Shown: piece after piece, positions 1-8,058 of the stretch
Layout of the letters: each line of letters opens with the position of its first letter
Numbering within the stretch: position 1 is the first letter of the stretch
Notes under the pieces: model-generated
Seen by the model: the letters and a program-made list of their open reading frames with translations, nothing else
Told to the model about the DNA's origin: nothing
The model's database searches: none
NCBI RefSeq assembly: GCF_008728195.1
Contig: NZ_CP031598.1
Location: forward strand, 3,844,001 to 3,908,000
Reading direction: 5' to 3'
DNA length: 64,000 nucleotides
Source of the DNA: Roseovarius indicus
Lineage (GTDB): Bacteria > Pseudomonadota > Alphaproteobacteria > Rhodobacterales > Rhodobacteraceae
Program-made: the position numbers and the translations under genes

Positions 1-447
1 GCCTTTCCATCAGCTGCTTCAGCCTAATTTTCTGCGGTCCGGCCCACAGGCCGGACCCAATCAAAACGTTTGGGGGATCAGCAAAACTCATAAGTTGCTG
101 TCGATGCCGGACACGCCAACTTCTGACCAACTAACTTGATCAGACGTTAGAGCAGTATCAGAAAACGGCTACAAATTCCGAATTTTCGCTGTTAAATCTG
201 AAGGTTAGATTTATCTGGTGAAACCGATTTTCGACATTGGAGCTTAGCGCGTCTGAAACGCGCAGGTTCGGAGACGCTAACCCCGTTGAAGTCTATCTTG
301 CATAGGCCATTTTAAAGAGGCGAGTTTTGTCTGGCGTTCGCGTGCTGTGCATTCACTTGCTGGAATGAGTAAAGAAGGCTCTGAGATGGGACCCCTACTT
401 CATGAACTGCATCGGGTTGCAGTAATCAAAATGTGGAATTGAATTGA
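1..447. other. AT-richer non-coding left flank of the island
   Basis: No convincing gene is seen here. The stretch is visibly AT-richer than the core to the right. It contains a perfect inverted repeat at 36-57. A 25-codon reading frame at 366-443 lacks a good ribosome binding site and is not called. It probably carries the promoter region of the gene starting at 448. No tRNA or obvious attachment site is visible, so the true left end of the island may lie outside the window. Confidence 0.5.
36..57. repeat. Perfect 9-bp inverted repeat (hairpin)
   Basis: GGTCCGGCC at 36-44 and GGCCGGACC at 49-57 flank a CACA loop. No T-run follows on either strand, so it is not a clear intrinsic terminator. 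It could be the end of an upstream transcription unit that lies outside the window. Confidence 0.45.
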
Positions 448-1020
448 ATGAGTGATGAACCCGACGTTTGTATCGACTTGGAAAGATGGGCCCGCGCCAA
501 ATATTGGACTTGGGAAGAAGTCGAATACTTATTCGTCGGCCTTGATTACTGGAAAGTCAAAAAGATCGAACCGGATGTCGAATTGGACCTTAAAGACGAG
601 AAACGTAAGGCCGTAAAAGATGCTTTGCAGTTTCATTTTCGAACTGAAGATGTGGCTTACCGAGTTTCTCCACAGGAGGCCCTAGAGATTGCGCGCCGGG
701 CTGGTCTTGATGTGCCTGAGGCGCCTTCCGCTGCGGTTACAGCATCAGAAGAAAATTCCACGCATTCGCCGGGCAAACTGAGTTCCGGTGACAGCAACAA
801 ATACAACAAGCTGCTGAAAATGCTGTTCGCGATAGCTGTGGTGCAGTTTGGTTACCGTCCAAGCTTGAACAGGCAAACGGCAGCTTCGGAGATCGTGAGG
901 CTCGGTGAGCAGTTGGGCATCAAGTTTGATCGTGAAACCGTTCGAGCCCGTCTCGGCGAGGCGTACGATTTGCTGGATGAAAAAGAGTCAGCAAATGTCT
1001 TGGAATATTTTGACGAATGA
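448..1020 (+). CDS. Hypothetical island protein with a C-terminal HTH-like segment
   Basis: This 190-residue acidic protein is not recognised as a named family. The N-terminal half has a WTWEEVEYLFVGLD stretch. A polar Ser-rich linker covers roughly residues 90-115. The C-terminal part (about 120-190) contains a hydrophobic helix followed by a pattern like NRQTAASEIVRLGEQLGIKF and ETVRARLGEAY, which resembles a small domain often found at the C-terminus of phage and island hypotheticals and may bind DNA. The start ATG has only a weak ribosome binding site. It sits first in a same-strand run with the AlpA-like, excisionase-like and recombinase genes, so a role in control of the mobile element is possible but is inference. 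Confidence 0.6.
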   Translation: MSDEPDVCIDLERWARAKYWTWEEVEYLFVGLDYWKVKKIEPDVELDLKDEKRKAVKDALQFHFRTEDVAYRVSPQEALEIARRAGLDVPEAPSAAVTASEENSTHSPGKLSSGDSNKYNKLLKMLFAIAVVQFGYRPSLNRQTAASEIVRLGEQLGIKFDRETVRARLGEAYDLLDEKESANVLEYFDE

Positions 1021-1122
1021 GTGCGAATTTGGAAAAAGTCTAATTCGCTTAGCGAATTCGCCCAAGGTCACTTGAGGGCGAATTACGACAACACCGTATA
1101 CAAACTACGGAGTTGTTCAATC

Positions 1123-1332
1123 ATGTCCAACAGCATCACAACGAAGCGTCTCCTCCGAGTGCAGGAGATCATTGCGCCCAATGGTCCGATCCCCGTCGGC
1201 AAATCAACTTGGTGGGAAGGCGTGAAATCGGGTCGTTTCCCGCAGCCCATCAAGCTTGGCCCCCGTATCACTGTCTGGCGGGAGGAAGACATTGAAAGTC
1301 TCCTCGCGAACGGGGCTGAAGACGGCGTGTAG
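1123..1332 (+). CDS. AlpA-family DNA-binding regulator
   Basis: This 69-residue protein has the AlpA/prophage regulator pattern. It contains KRLLRVQEIIAP, then a GKSTWWEGVKSGRFPQPIKL recognition segment, then VWREEDIESLLA. Proteins of this family bind DNA through a winged HTH of the MerR/excisionase type and act as activators of integrase genes or as recombination directionality factors. I chose the ATG at 1123 because GGAG lies about ten bases upstream and because the longer in-frame ORF from 1021 adds 34 residues with no family match. It lies upstream of a second HTH protein and two recombinases, which supports a role in excision or in controlling recombinase expression. Confidence 0.75.
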   Translation: MSNSITTKRLLRVQEIIAPNGPIPVGKSTWWEGVKSGRFPQPIKLGPRITVWREEDIESLLANGAEDGV

Positions 1333-1367
1333 TCCACGCAACCTGTTTTATTGAATGGAGCCAAGCA

Positions 1368-1595
1368 ATGATGAACTCGAAGCGCAAGAAGGTGTTCTTC
1401 AGCATCAAAGAGGTGGCCGACACGCTCGGGGTCAATGAACGCACGGTCCGCCGCTGGATCACGGTTGGTGATCTTTCCGGCCACCGGGTCGGCCGTCAGT
1501 GGCGTATCAGCTTGCAGGATATCGAAGCATTTCTGAGTGAACGATACAGCCGTGCGCACGCCACGTCCGCTAAAGTCCTGTTCTGGAACGTCTAA
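1368..1595 (+). CDS. Excisionase-type helix-turn-helix protein
   Basis: This 75-residue protein has a compact MerR-like/excisionase HTH. It reads FFSIKEVADTLGVNERTVRR, WITVGDLSGHRVGRQWRIS, then DIEAFLSER. This is the usual architecture of the helix_turn_helix_17 (excisionase) family: one HTH that recognises DNA, a wing with an Arg-rich turn, and a C-terminal helix. It follows the AlpA-like gene by 35 bases and precedes the recombinase pair by about 140 bases. The probable role is a recombination directionality factor for the recombinases or a repressor of the module. A general regulator cannot be ruled out from sequence alone. Confidence 0.8.
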   Translation: MMNSKRKKVFFSIKEVADTLGVNERTVRRWITVGDLSGHRVGRQWRISLQDIEAFLSERYSRAHATSAKVLFWNV

Positions 1596-1735
1596 TCCAA
1601 ATGTCGGGAAACTGTGTTCACTAATTTTGGCTACAAATTCACAAGCACGGTTTCCCGAATTTCCGCATCTGTCAGCCTATGTGCGCATCCGTCCAAACCT
1701 GTCCTGCGCCACGGCAACCTGAAAAGGTCACCCCA

Positions 1736-3418
1736 ATGAACCAACCCATGATCGAAATCAACGTCGGCCCCCGCAACTTGGCTGAGGTTATCCATCGCCT
1801 TGAAGACAATACCAAGCTGGACGCCACCAAGCGACGGGATCTGATTTCCGCAGTCTCTTGCGCGGCGAACCTGATCGGCCGTCAGCCCTTCGAACTCGAA
1901 GCTGACGTGCCCGCACTGCGCGATGCCCTTTTGAAGGTTCACCCCAAGCAAGCCGGGATTACGGCCAAGCGGCTGTCGAACATCAAATCCGATCTCGGAC
2001 TTGCTTTGCGCCTCACTCGCGCCGCGCCCCGGCAACGGCGTAGTGCAGACCGTACCGATGCCTGGTTGAGTTTTCTGAACAGCGCGAGCATCAAGCATCA
2101 GAGAAACCAGTTGTCCCGGCTTGTGGATTACTGCTGCAGTCATTGGCTCGAGCCGGATCAGGTCAACGACGACGTGATGAGCGCGTTCGAAGCTCACCTT
2201 GACGCCAGTATTCTGACGAAGAACCCGAAAGAAATCCGCAAGGATACCAGCTACGCTTGGAATGCGGTCATCAAACAGAACAATCTGTCGTTTACCCCTT
2301 TGGTGGTGCCCAAAGCCGACCGTTACATTGCGACGCCGCTGAACCAGTACCCGGTTTCGCTGCGGGCCGATCTCGCAAAATATATCGACCGTCTCCGCCA
2401 CGCAGACATCATGGATGAGGAGGGCCCGGACAGGGCATTGAGTGAAACCTCCCTCCGCAACATTGAAGCGCATGTTCGCCAGTTCTTGGACGCCGCCTGT
2501 TCGAACGGTTTCGACCGGACCGACTTCGAAAATCTGTCGCACACTTTGCGGCCTGACGTTATGAAGGCAGCCGTCAACAAAATCCAGGAGCGCCAAGGCG
2601 GCCAGCTTACCGCAACGACACGCAACATTCTCTCGACCCTTCAGGCCATCGCCAAGTACCACGTGAAGGCACCGGATGAGATCGTCAACTTGATCCGAAA
2701 AGCCAAGTCCAAGATTGGCGATGTCCAGATCGGGATGACCGATAAGAATATGGAGCGGCTTGCGCAGTTTGATGACCCGCGAAACATCGCCCGGCTCGTC
2801 ACGCTTCCCAACGAATTGATGCAGTGGGCGCAGGAAAACTCCCCCCATAAGCGTGCTCCGCTTCGCGCGATGCATGCCGTGGCGATCAGTATCCTCCTGG
2901 TGTGTCCTTTGCGGATCAAGAACATCTCGATGCTGGACATTGAGCGGCACCTTACGGTGCACCGCGATGGAAAGCACAAGCTTTACACGTTGCATATTCC
3001 GGCCAGCGAGATGAAGAACCGTAACCCGATGGATTTTGTCTTGGGAGAGCAGCCCTCTCGTCACCTGGAAACGTACCTGTCTGAATTCAGGCAGCACGTG
3101 TCCAATGACCCGGGGTCCGCTCTGTTTCCCAAAAAGTCAGGAGGGGGTCCTCGGACGCCGGACAACCTCGGTCCGGACATCTCGCGGCTGATCTACCGAG
3201 AAACCGGCTTGGTAATGAATGCGCACCTGTTCCGGCACTTTAGCGGCATGATGTATCTGAACCACAATCCGGGCGAGTTCGAAACCGTGCGTCAGTTTTT
3301 GGGGCACAAGAAACTCGATACGACGATGGCGTTCTATGCGCGCTTCAGCAGCAAGGCTGCCGTGAAACGGTATGACGAGGCAGTGTTGTCCAAATGGCGG
3401 GGATGCGAAAATGACTGA
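1736..3418 (+). CDS. Tyrosine recombinase/integrase, large (first of a pair)
   Basis: This 560-residue phage-integrase-family protein retains all conserved catalytic positions. Arg393 lies in PLRIKNISMLDIERH, His497/Arg500 in HLFRH, His524 in FLGHKK, and nucleophile Tyr534 in TTMAFYARF. The roughly 390 residues before the catalytic domain hold the core-binding region and a long helical extension, so it is larger than the usual 350-450-residue integrase. I preferred ATG 1736, with an AAAGG motif upstream, over the ORF start at 1679. Its last eight bases (ATGACTGA) overlap the start of the next recombinase, so the two are translationally coupled. Paired recombinases of this sort usually work together on one mobile element. 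Confidence 0.9.
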   Translation: MNQPMIEINVGPRNLAEVIHRLEDNTKLDATKRRDLISAVSCAANLIGRQPFELEADVPALRDALLKVHPKQAGITAKRLSNIKSDLGLALRLTRAAPRQRRSADRTDAWLSFLNSASIKHQRNQLSRLVDYCCSHWLEPDQVNDDVMSAFEAHLDASILTKNPKEIRKDTSYAWNAVIKQNNLSFTPLVVPKADRYIATPLNQYPVSLRADLAKYIDRLRHADIMDEEGPDRALSETSLRNIEAHVRQFLDAACSNGFDRTDFENLSHTLRPDVMKAAVNKIQERQGGQLTATTRNILSTLQAIAKYHVKAPDEIVNLIRKAKSKIGDVQIGMTDKNMERLAQFDDPRNIARLVTLPNELMQWAQENSPHKRAPLRAMHAVAISILLVCPLRIKNISMLDIERHLTVHRDGKHKLYTLHIPASEMKNRNPMDFVLGEQPSRHLETYLSEFRQHVSNDPGSALFPKKSGGGPRTPDNLGPDISRLIYRETGLVMNAHLFRHFSGMMYLNHNPGEFETVRQFLGHKKLDTTMAFYARFSSKAAVKRYDEAVLSKWRGCEND

Positions 3419-4460
3419 TATCCCGCTGGTTCTGAAATTCGACAATTGGCCTTTGCCTGACAAGGCTCTCTGGTCTTATCTGTTCGAGGAAGCGGACCTT
3501 TTTGACGACACCGGGCAACTGGCACATTGGCGTTCGGGTTCGCAGCAGATGTTGCGTCAAGCCTATGGCCAGTGGCTCTCCTTTTTGGCACGCAATCACG
3601 ATCAGGCCTTGCTCGAAGTGCCACTCACGCGGGTGCGGCCTGATTTGATCGGGGAATACATTAAGGAGTGCCAGCTGCGCCTTGCGCCGCGAACGGTATA
3701 CAACCTCGTAACGGATATCTGCATATTGGCGCGAGCCGCCGAACCCAAACACGATTTGGATTGGTTGCACCGGGTTGCAAAACGTCTGGCCCGTAAGGTG
3801 GACAGCGCCAACTTGAAGAAGCCTATCCCACTGACGGCGGACCAAGTTTTCGATTGGAGCCTTCGTCGGCTGGCGGAGGTCCAATCTGACCCTGCCCTGT
3901 CAGAGAAGAAGCGGGCTATCCATTTTCGTGACGCGTTGCTCATAGGCTTTCTCATTGCACGCCCGGTTCGCAAAGGTGCATTGCTTGCAATGGACGTAGA
4001 CAGGCACCTCTTAGTGAAGCCGCACGGCTTCGCGCTGCATTTTCCCAAGGAGGACATGAAAGACGGCAGAACTCGTGACTACCCGTTCCCTGAAAAGCTG
4101 ACTACACAGATGAAAGAATACCTAGACGTCCACAGACCGGTCTTGTTGGGCGAAAACGATGGGACCGGGCTTTGGATCAATCAGTACGGAAAACGTTTCG
4201 CCTATGAGGGCTTCACGCGCATGTTCGGGAAACTTACGGAGACGCACCTTGGTTTTCCACTGCGGCCCCATGCATTCCGCCATATCGTCGCAACGTCCAT
4301 CGCCGAGCTTGACCCGGCACATGTTGGAATCATCCGGGATATCCTTGGACATTCTACACTTGATATGGCTGAGAAACACTATAATCGCGCCTCTCAGGTG
4401 TCGAGCTGCAACGCTTTGCAGGCCCTTCACAGTAGGATAATTGTTTCGGTGAAAGGTTAG
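3411..4460 (+). CDS. Tyrosine recombinase/integrase, small (second of a pair)
   Basis: This 349-residue tyrosine recombinase starts inside the stop region of the preceding recombinase, with an 8-base overlap and GGGG just upstream. Visible catalytic residues are Arg187 in RPVRKGALLAMD, His287 and Arg290 in HAFRH, His314 in DILGHSTLD, and Tyr324 in EKHYNRA. The N-terminal 150 residues are helical and fit a SAM-like core-binding domain. The coupled pair suggests a heteromeric recombination machine that moves the island, perhaps including the Detocs-like genes that begin 56 bases downstream. That last link rests on position and direction only. Confidence 0.9.
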   Translation: MTDIPLVLKFDNWPLPDKALWSYLFEEADLFDDTGQLAHWRSGSQQMLRQAYGQWLSFLARNHDQALLEVPLTRVRPDLIGEYIKECQLRLAPRTVYNLVTDICILARAAEPKHDLDWLHRVAKRLARKVDSANLKKPIPLTADQVFDWSLRRLAEVQSDPALSEKKRAIHFRDALLIGFLIARPVRKGALLAMDVDRHLLVKPHGFALHFPKEDMKDGRTRDYPFPEKLTTQMKEYLDVHRPVLLGENDGTGLWINQYGKRFAYEGFTRMFGKLTETHLGFPLRPHAFRHIVATSIAELDPAHVGIIRDILGHSTLDMAEKHYNRASQVSSCNALQALHSRIIVSVKG

Positions 4461-4516
4461 TGCCGCTCGGATCCCGATTTGGCTAAAAATGTCACCAAAT
4501 GTAGAAAGTAGAAGTT

Positions 4517-7500
4517 TTGCCATCTAAACGCTCCAAGAGAAAGCAGCAGCCAGAATATGTCCTTGCTATTCGAAATTATGGTGCCAGCCCTGCCACGCTT
4601 GAGAGTGCAATCGAAACTTTAAGTTCGGCTCAACTTGACCACTTCCTTCAGTGGAACTATCGACGTTATCGGCATGAAAGGATCTTTATTGGCCTTCGTC
4701 CAACGCGCCCACAACGTCTCGGTCGCTGGCGCGCTACTGAAATTAAGAGTGTGGGTACAGCTTTGTCTTGGGCAACCGCGATGTCCAGGCTCTTTGCTGA
4801 GGATATTGAGCTTAACAACACTCTTACAATGCGCATTCACGAGTTGGGACGTGATTTTGATGCGATATTCGAAGAACTTGATTCTAAGTATTACAGTAAG
4901 GCAATTAGTTTAACATCACTCTCTTCTATGCTGTTTTCCAGAGCTCAAAGTAAGGGATTAGACGATCAGAAAAGCTGGATATCCGACGCTCTCCTTGTAA
5001 AATCTTCAACTTTCAGCAACGTGCTTTTTTATTTCAAGGGCATCGCATCGGAAGGTGGGCGTGATCCTCTGGACATAATGGACACATTGCATACCCAACT
5101 CTTCAGTCACATTGAAAATGATGGCTTGGCCATGGCAATTTACATTTCAACCTTGCCCATGCCGATATCGCTTGAGGCCTTCAGGGTAATAATGTGTTAT
5201 ATCTCTGGGGAAGCGGCAGTTGACCAATACGAAATGGCAGTCAACGCGGTGACTTCAAGCTTGCTGAGCAACGTTAAAGATTTTCATTTTGAGGTACGGC
5301 AGCTGCTAAAGCTTATGGAGCGCTGTGGAGACTGGCGCGCGAAGGCAATCGAAAATCTTATAAACAACAGTTCATCAAGTAAAATTAGCGTACCGCTCAC
5401 CTGTTTGCAATCTGTGCGCCTTCTTCAGGAAAATACTGGAACAACTGATCCTGCCAGAATTACAGATCGAGAATTCCGCACCCAGCTGGCTGACTGTTTC
5501 CTCCTTTCCTCAAATACTCCAGACGCATATTTGGCACTGTCTCATTACATCACAAGATATGCTACAAACGTCGACGAGTATTTGCAGGGGGTGTCTAAGC
5601 GCGAAGTTGCAATACAGTACTTCGAGCGAGAAGGACACCGTATTGGGACACGTACCGCTCTATCCTTAAACTTTGACGCTTTGGCCTGCCAAACGAGGCG
5701 TGAAAAAGATCTGATCGAGCGCCGAGAGCTCTTCAAGCTCGCATGCCTACTAGGAATTTCGGAAGAAAAGCTCCTCGAGCTTTTGTTACTCCTTTACGAT
5801 GAAACACGAGGTAATCAGGCAGTTACGACGTATTTCCCAGTTGATCAGTTGTTAGATATAATTACAGACGACGACGTCGCAGAAATTGCAATCGACCCCA
5901 AAGTAGCGTCCGCCCTAGCGTCCATTTCGGACACCATGGGGGAAGATGGAATAAGCTTGCAGTTTTTGGCAGTCGACCAGTACCTCGAAGCAAATGGGGT
6001 ACGAAAGCCTAGTGAAATTGAAGAGATAGACGAAGATGTCGAAAACTTCCTTTACGAAGCCTGTAGTATTGAGTGCATTAAGCAAAGCTTAGAGTTTGAA
6101 TCTAGTTCCGAGGTGGAGGAAGAGCGCCTTCGGATTCTTTACAACCTGAGAGCACTTAAATCAGCGAGAGAGCAGCAATATGAGGCCGACATTCATAAGA
6201 TTGTTGGTCAACAAACAGTTGACGAGCTTCTAAAGCGTTATGAAGTGGGAAAGATTCACTGCGATGAGCGAGAAATAAAAATTTGGGCAAGAGAGACTCT
6301 TACCGCGAGATACATTAGATTGAGAGACTACATCGGAGCGGGGATGCTACCGGTAGAGCGCGAGTCTGATATCGAATTCATTTCGCACATTTCAGAGGGT
6401 CGAGCGGGATCATTCGTGTTCAAAGTCCCGAGTAGTGATGCTTACAACATTGCTCGCTCAATTATTGAGGAGCTCCTGCAGAAATACTCACTGGACCCTC
6501 GACATGGAATTGATTCGTATTTGAGCTTGGGCATGAGGCATGGTGCTTTGATCGACCATCTAAGAAGCCCATTGTCTAGCAACCAAATGATTACATCCAA
6601 GACAGTTTCTGGATATGAACCCTCTGAATACTGGAAGCACACTTTTGCGCTGAGCGGTGATCCTGATATTGGGGAATTGGTCTCTGAAAAATTGATCGAG
6701 TTTTCAGAAAAATATGACAAAAAGCTGAAAGCTCTTAAAGATGATCTAATCCAGGTAAAGCGAACGGAGAAGCCAGAAGGCATTATCGATTTGGATTGGA
6801 GTGACGGAGAAATTCTGGCATTCATGCCGACTTTTATCCGACTGGAAAGTCTGGATGAAACCTTAGATGAGTTCTCGCAATACTATTGGCAGTTGACAGA
6901 GGCCAGACTTGCCCCCTCTCGCCGATACATTCTCAACGAAGTCAAAGCAGACCTCTTTAAGCTTATCACAGAGCTCGAACAGGAGTTACAAGATGCTTCA
7001 GGATATCAGCGACTAGGTCCTTTTACTGATCAAGTAATGCGCGCTAAAGACGAGCTTAGCTCGGCGCTGGAGGAGCTTGCTACTTGGCACAATGTGGCAA
7101 AATCTACAGATAAAGAGCCGATCTCTCTGCCTGACATCATCTCGGCATCTGAGAAGATCGCAAGAAGGCTACATCCGTCGTTTGAACCGACCGTAACGAT
7201 TTCTGGAGACAAGGAGGTGAGCCTTTCGTCATCTCTGAATATACTAATTGAAGTCTTCAAGGCACTATATATCAACGTTTGCGTTCATTCAGGTGTAACG
7301 CGTCCAAAAGTAATTATAGAGATCTCGTCTGAAGACCCCAAAGCGCTCATTGTCACATTCAAGAGTTCTTGTCGCGACACGCATGGTGCTCAAGCGGCTG
7401 CGGAGATGGCCCAAGAAAGAATAATGAGTGGCGAGTACGAGGACAAGCTTTCCACCGAAGGTGGCTCAGGTTTGCCGAAAGTTGCTAGAGCGACGGTGAG

Positions 7501-7600
7501 CGATGGTAAACCTCAAACAACGGTTTGGGTTGATAAAGACAAGCGACTGTTTTGCGTCAAGATGTCTTTCGTACTAATCAATTTGAACGGGGATCCATGA
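4517..7600 (+). CDS. dtcA: DtcA-like giant sensor kinase of a Detocs defence operon
   Basis: This protein of about 1027 residues starts at TTG. The first roughly 600 residues are helical and repeat-like, as expected for the TPR-type sensor region of Detocs DtcA. The C-terminal 140 residues look like a divergent GHKL/histidine-kinase ATPase: an N-box-like EVFKALYINVCVHSG (Asn920) and a G-box STEGGSGLPK (979-988). A classical H-box next to the ATPase is not obvious. One candidate phosphoacceptor is the M673-R-H-G segment. Its stop overlaps the start of a receiver protein by ATGA, and a receiver-nucleosidase fusion follows. In characterised Detocs, DtcA senses phage infection and phosphorylates DtcB and DtcC. 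The gene is visibly AT-richer than the core, which fits recent acquisition. The family call depends on the operon. Confidence 0.82.
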   Translation: MPSKRSKRKQQPEYVLAIRNYGASPATLESAIETLSSAQLDHFLQWNYRRYRHERIFIGLRPTRPQRLGRWRATEIKSVGTALSWATAMSRLFAEDIELNNTLTMRIHELGRDFDAIFEELDSKYYSKAISLTSLSSMLFSRAQSKGLDDQKSWISDALLVKSSTFSNVLFYFKGIASEGGRDPLDIMDTLHTQLFSHIENDGLAMAIYISTLPMPISLEAFRVIMCYISGEAAVDQYEMAVNAVTSSLLSNVKDFHFEVRQLLKLMERCGDWRAKAIENLINNSSSSKISVPLTCLQSVRLLQENTGTTDPARITDREFRTQLADCFLLSSNTPDAYLALSHYITRYATNVDEYLQGVSKREVAIQYFEREGHRIGTRTALSLNFDALACQTRREKDLIERRELFKLACLLGISEEKLLELLLLLYDETRGNQAVTTYFPVDQLLDIITDDDVAEIAIDPKVASALASISDTMGEDGISLQFLAVDQYLEANGVRKPSEIEEIDEDVENFLYEACSIECIKQSLEFESSSEVEEERLRILYNLRALKSAREQQYEADIHKIVGQQTVDELLKRYEVGKIHCDEREIKIWARETLTARYIRLRDYIGAGMLPVERESDIEFISHISEGRAGSFVFKVPSSDAYNIARSIIEELLQKYSLDPRHGIDSYLSLGMRHGALIDHLRSPLSSNQMITSKTVSGYEPSEYWKHTFALSGDPDIGELVSEKLIEFSEKYDKKLKALKDDLIQVKRTEKPEGIIDLDWSDGEILAFMPTFIRLESLDETLDEFSQYYWQLTEARLAPSRRYILNEVKADLFKLITELEQELQDASGYQRLGPFTDQVMRAKDELSSALEELATWHNVAKSTDKEPISLPDIISASEKIARRLHPSFEPTVTISGDKEVSLSSSLNILIEVFKALYINVCVHSGVTRPKVIIEISSEDPKALIVTFKSSCRDTHGAQAAAEMAQERIMSGEYEDKLSTEGGSGLPKVARATVSDGKPQTTVWVDKDKRLFCVKMSFVLINLNGDP

Positions 7601-8058
7601 GAACGCTTTTGGTGGAAGATAATTTCAATAAACGAAAGTCTATATCGGAATTCTACGCTCGGGAGTTCCCAAAGGACGAGTTGTTTTCTGAGGACTCCCT
7701 AATTGGAGGGCTTCGGCATGCGAGAGACTCGCACCCAAACCTAATACTTCTAGATATGTCTCTTCCTTACCACTCAAGCGGAAAGCAAGGCGCAGGCACA
7801 GCCGATATGAGAGCGTTTGCTGGCAAGGAGTTTTTGCGAAGGGTGCGAAGAATGCGCTTTGACACAAAAGTCTTAGTTGTCTCAATGTTCGAAACCTTTG
7901 GTCTGGCCCCAAACATCACCACACTGACCGATTTAGATGCTGAGATGAAAGACAAGTATCCACAACTTTACTTCGGAGCAGTCCATTTCTCGCCAACTGA
8001 TGAAAATTGGCAGGAAAGTATTCGAGAATTTAGGTTGTCCATGGAAGGCGAATTATGA
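7597..8058 (+). CDS. dtcB: DtcB-like stand-alone receiver protein
   Basis: This 153-residue receiver-domain protein has no output domain. Its N-terminus LLVEDN gives the acidic metal-binding pair, and NLILLDMSLP carries the likely phosphoacceptor Asp53. KVLVVSMFET supplies the switch-strand region. ATG 7597 overlaps the dtcA stop (ATGA) and has a GGGG ribosome binding site. Its own stop overlaps dtcC in the same way. In the described Detocs system the stand-alone receiver is a phosphate buffer that absorbs leak signalling from the kinase and so prevents self-toxicity. Size, position and lack of an effector all fit that role here. A long insertion after the phosphoacceptor loop makes it a divergent receiver. 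Confidence 0.82.
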   Translation: MRTLLVEDNFNKRKSISEFYAREFPKDELFSEDSLIGGLRHARDSHPNLILLDMSLPYHSSGKQGAGTADMRAFAGKEFLRRVRRMRFDTKVLVVSMFETFGLAPNITTLTDLDAEMKDKYPQLYFGAVHFSPTDENWQESIREFRLSMEGEL

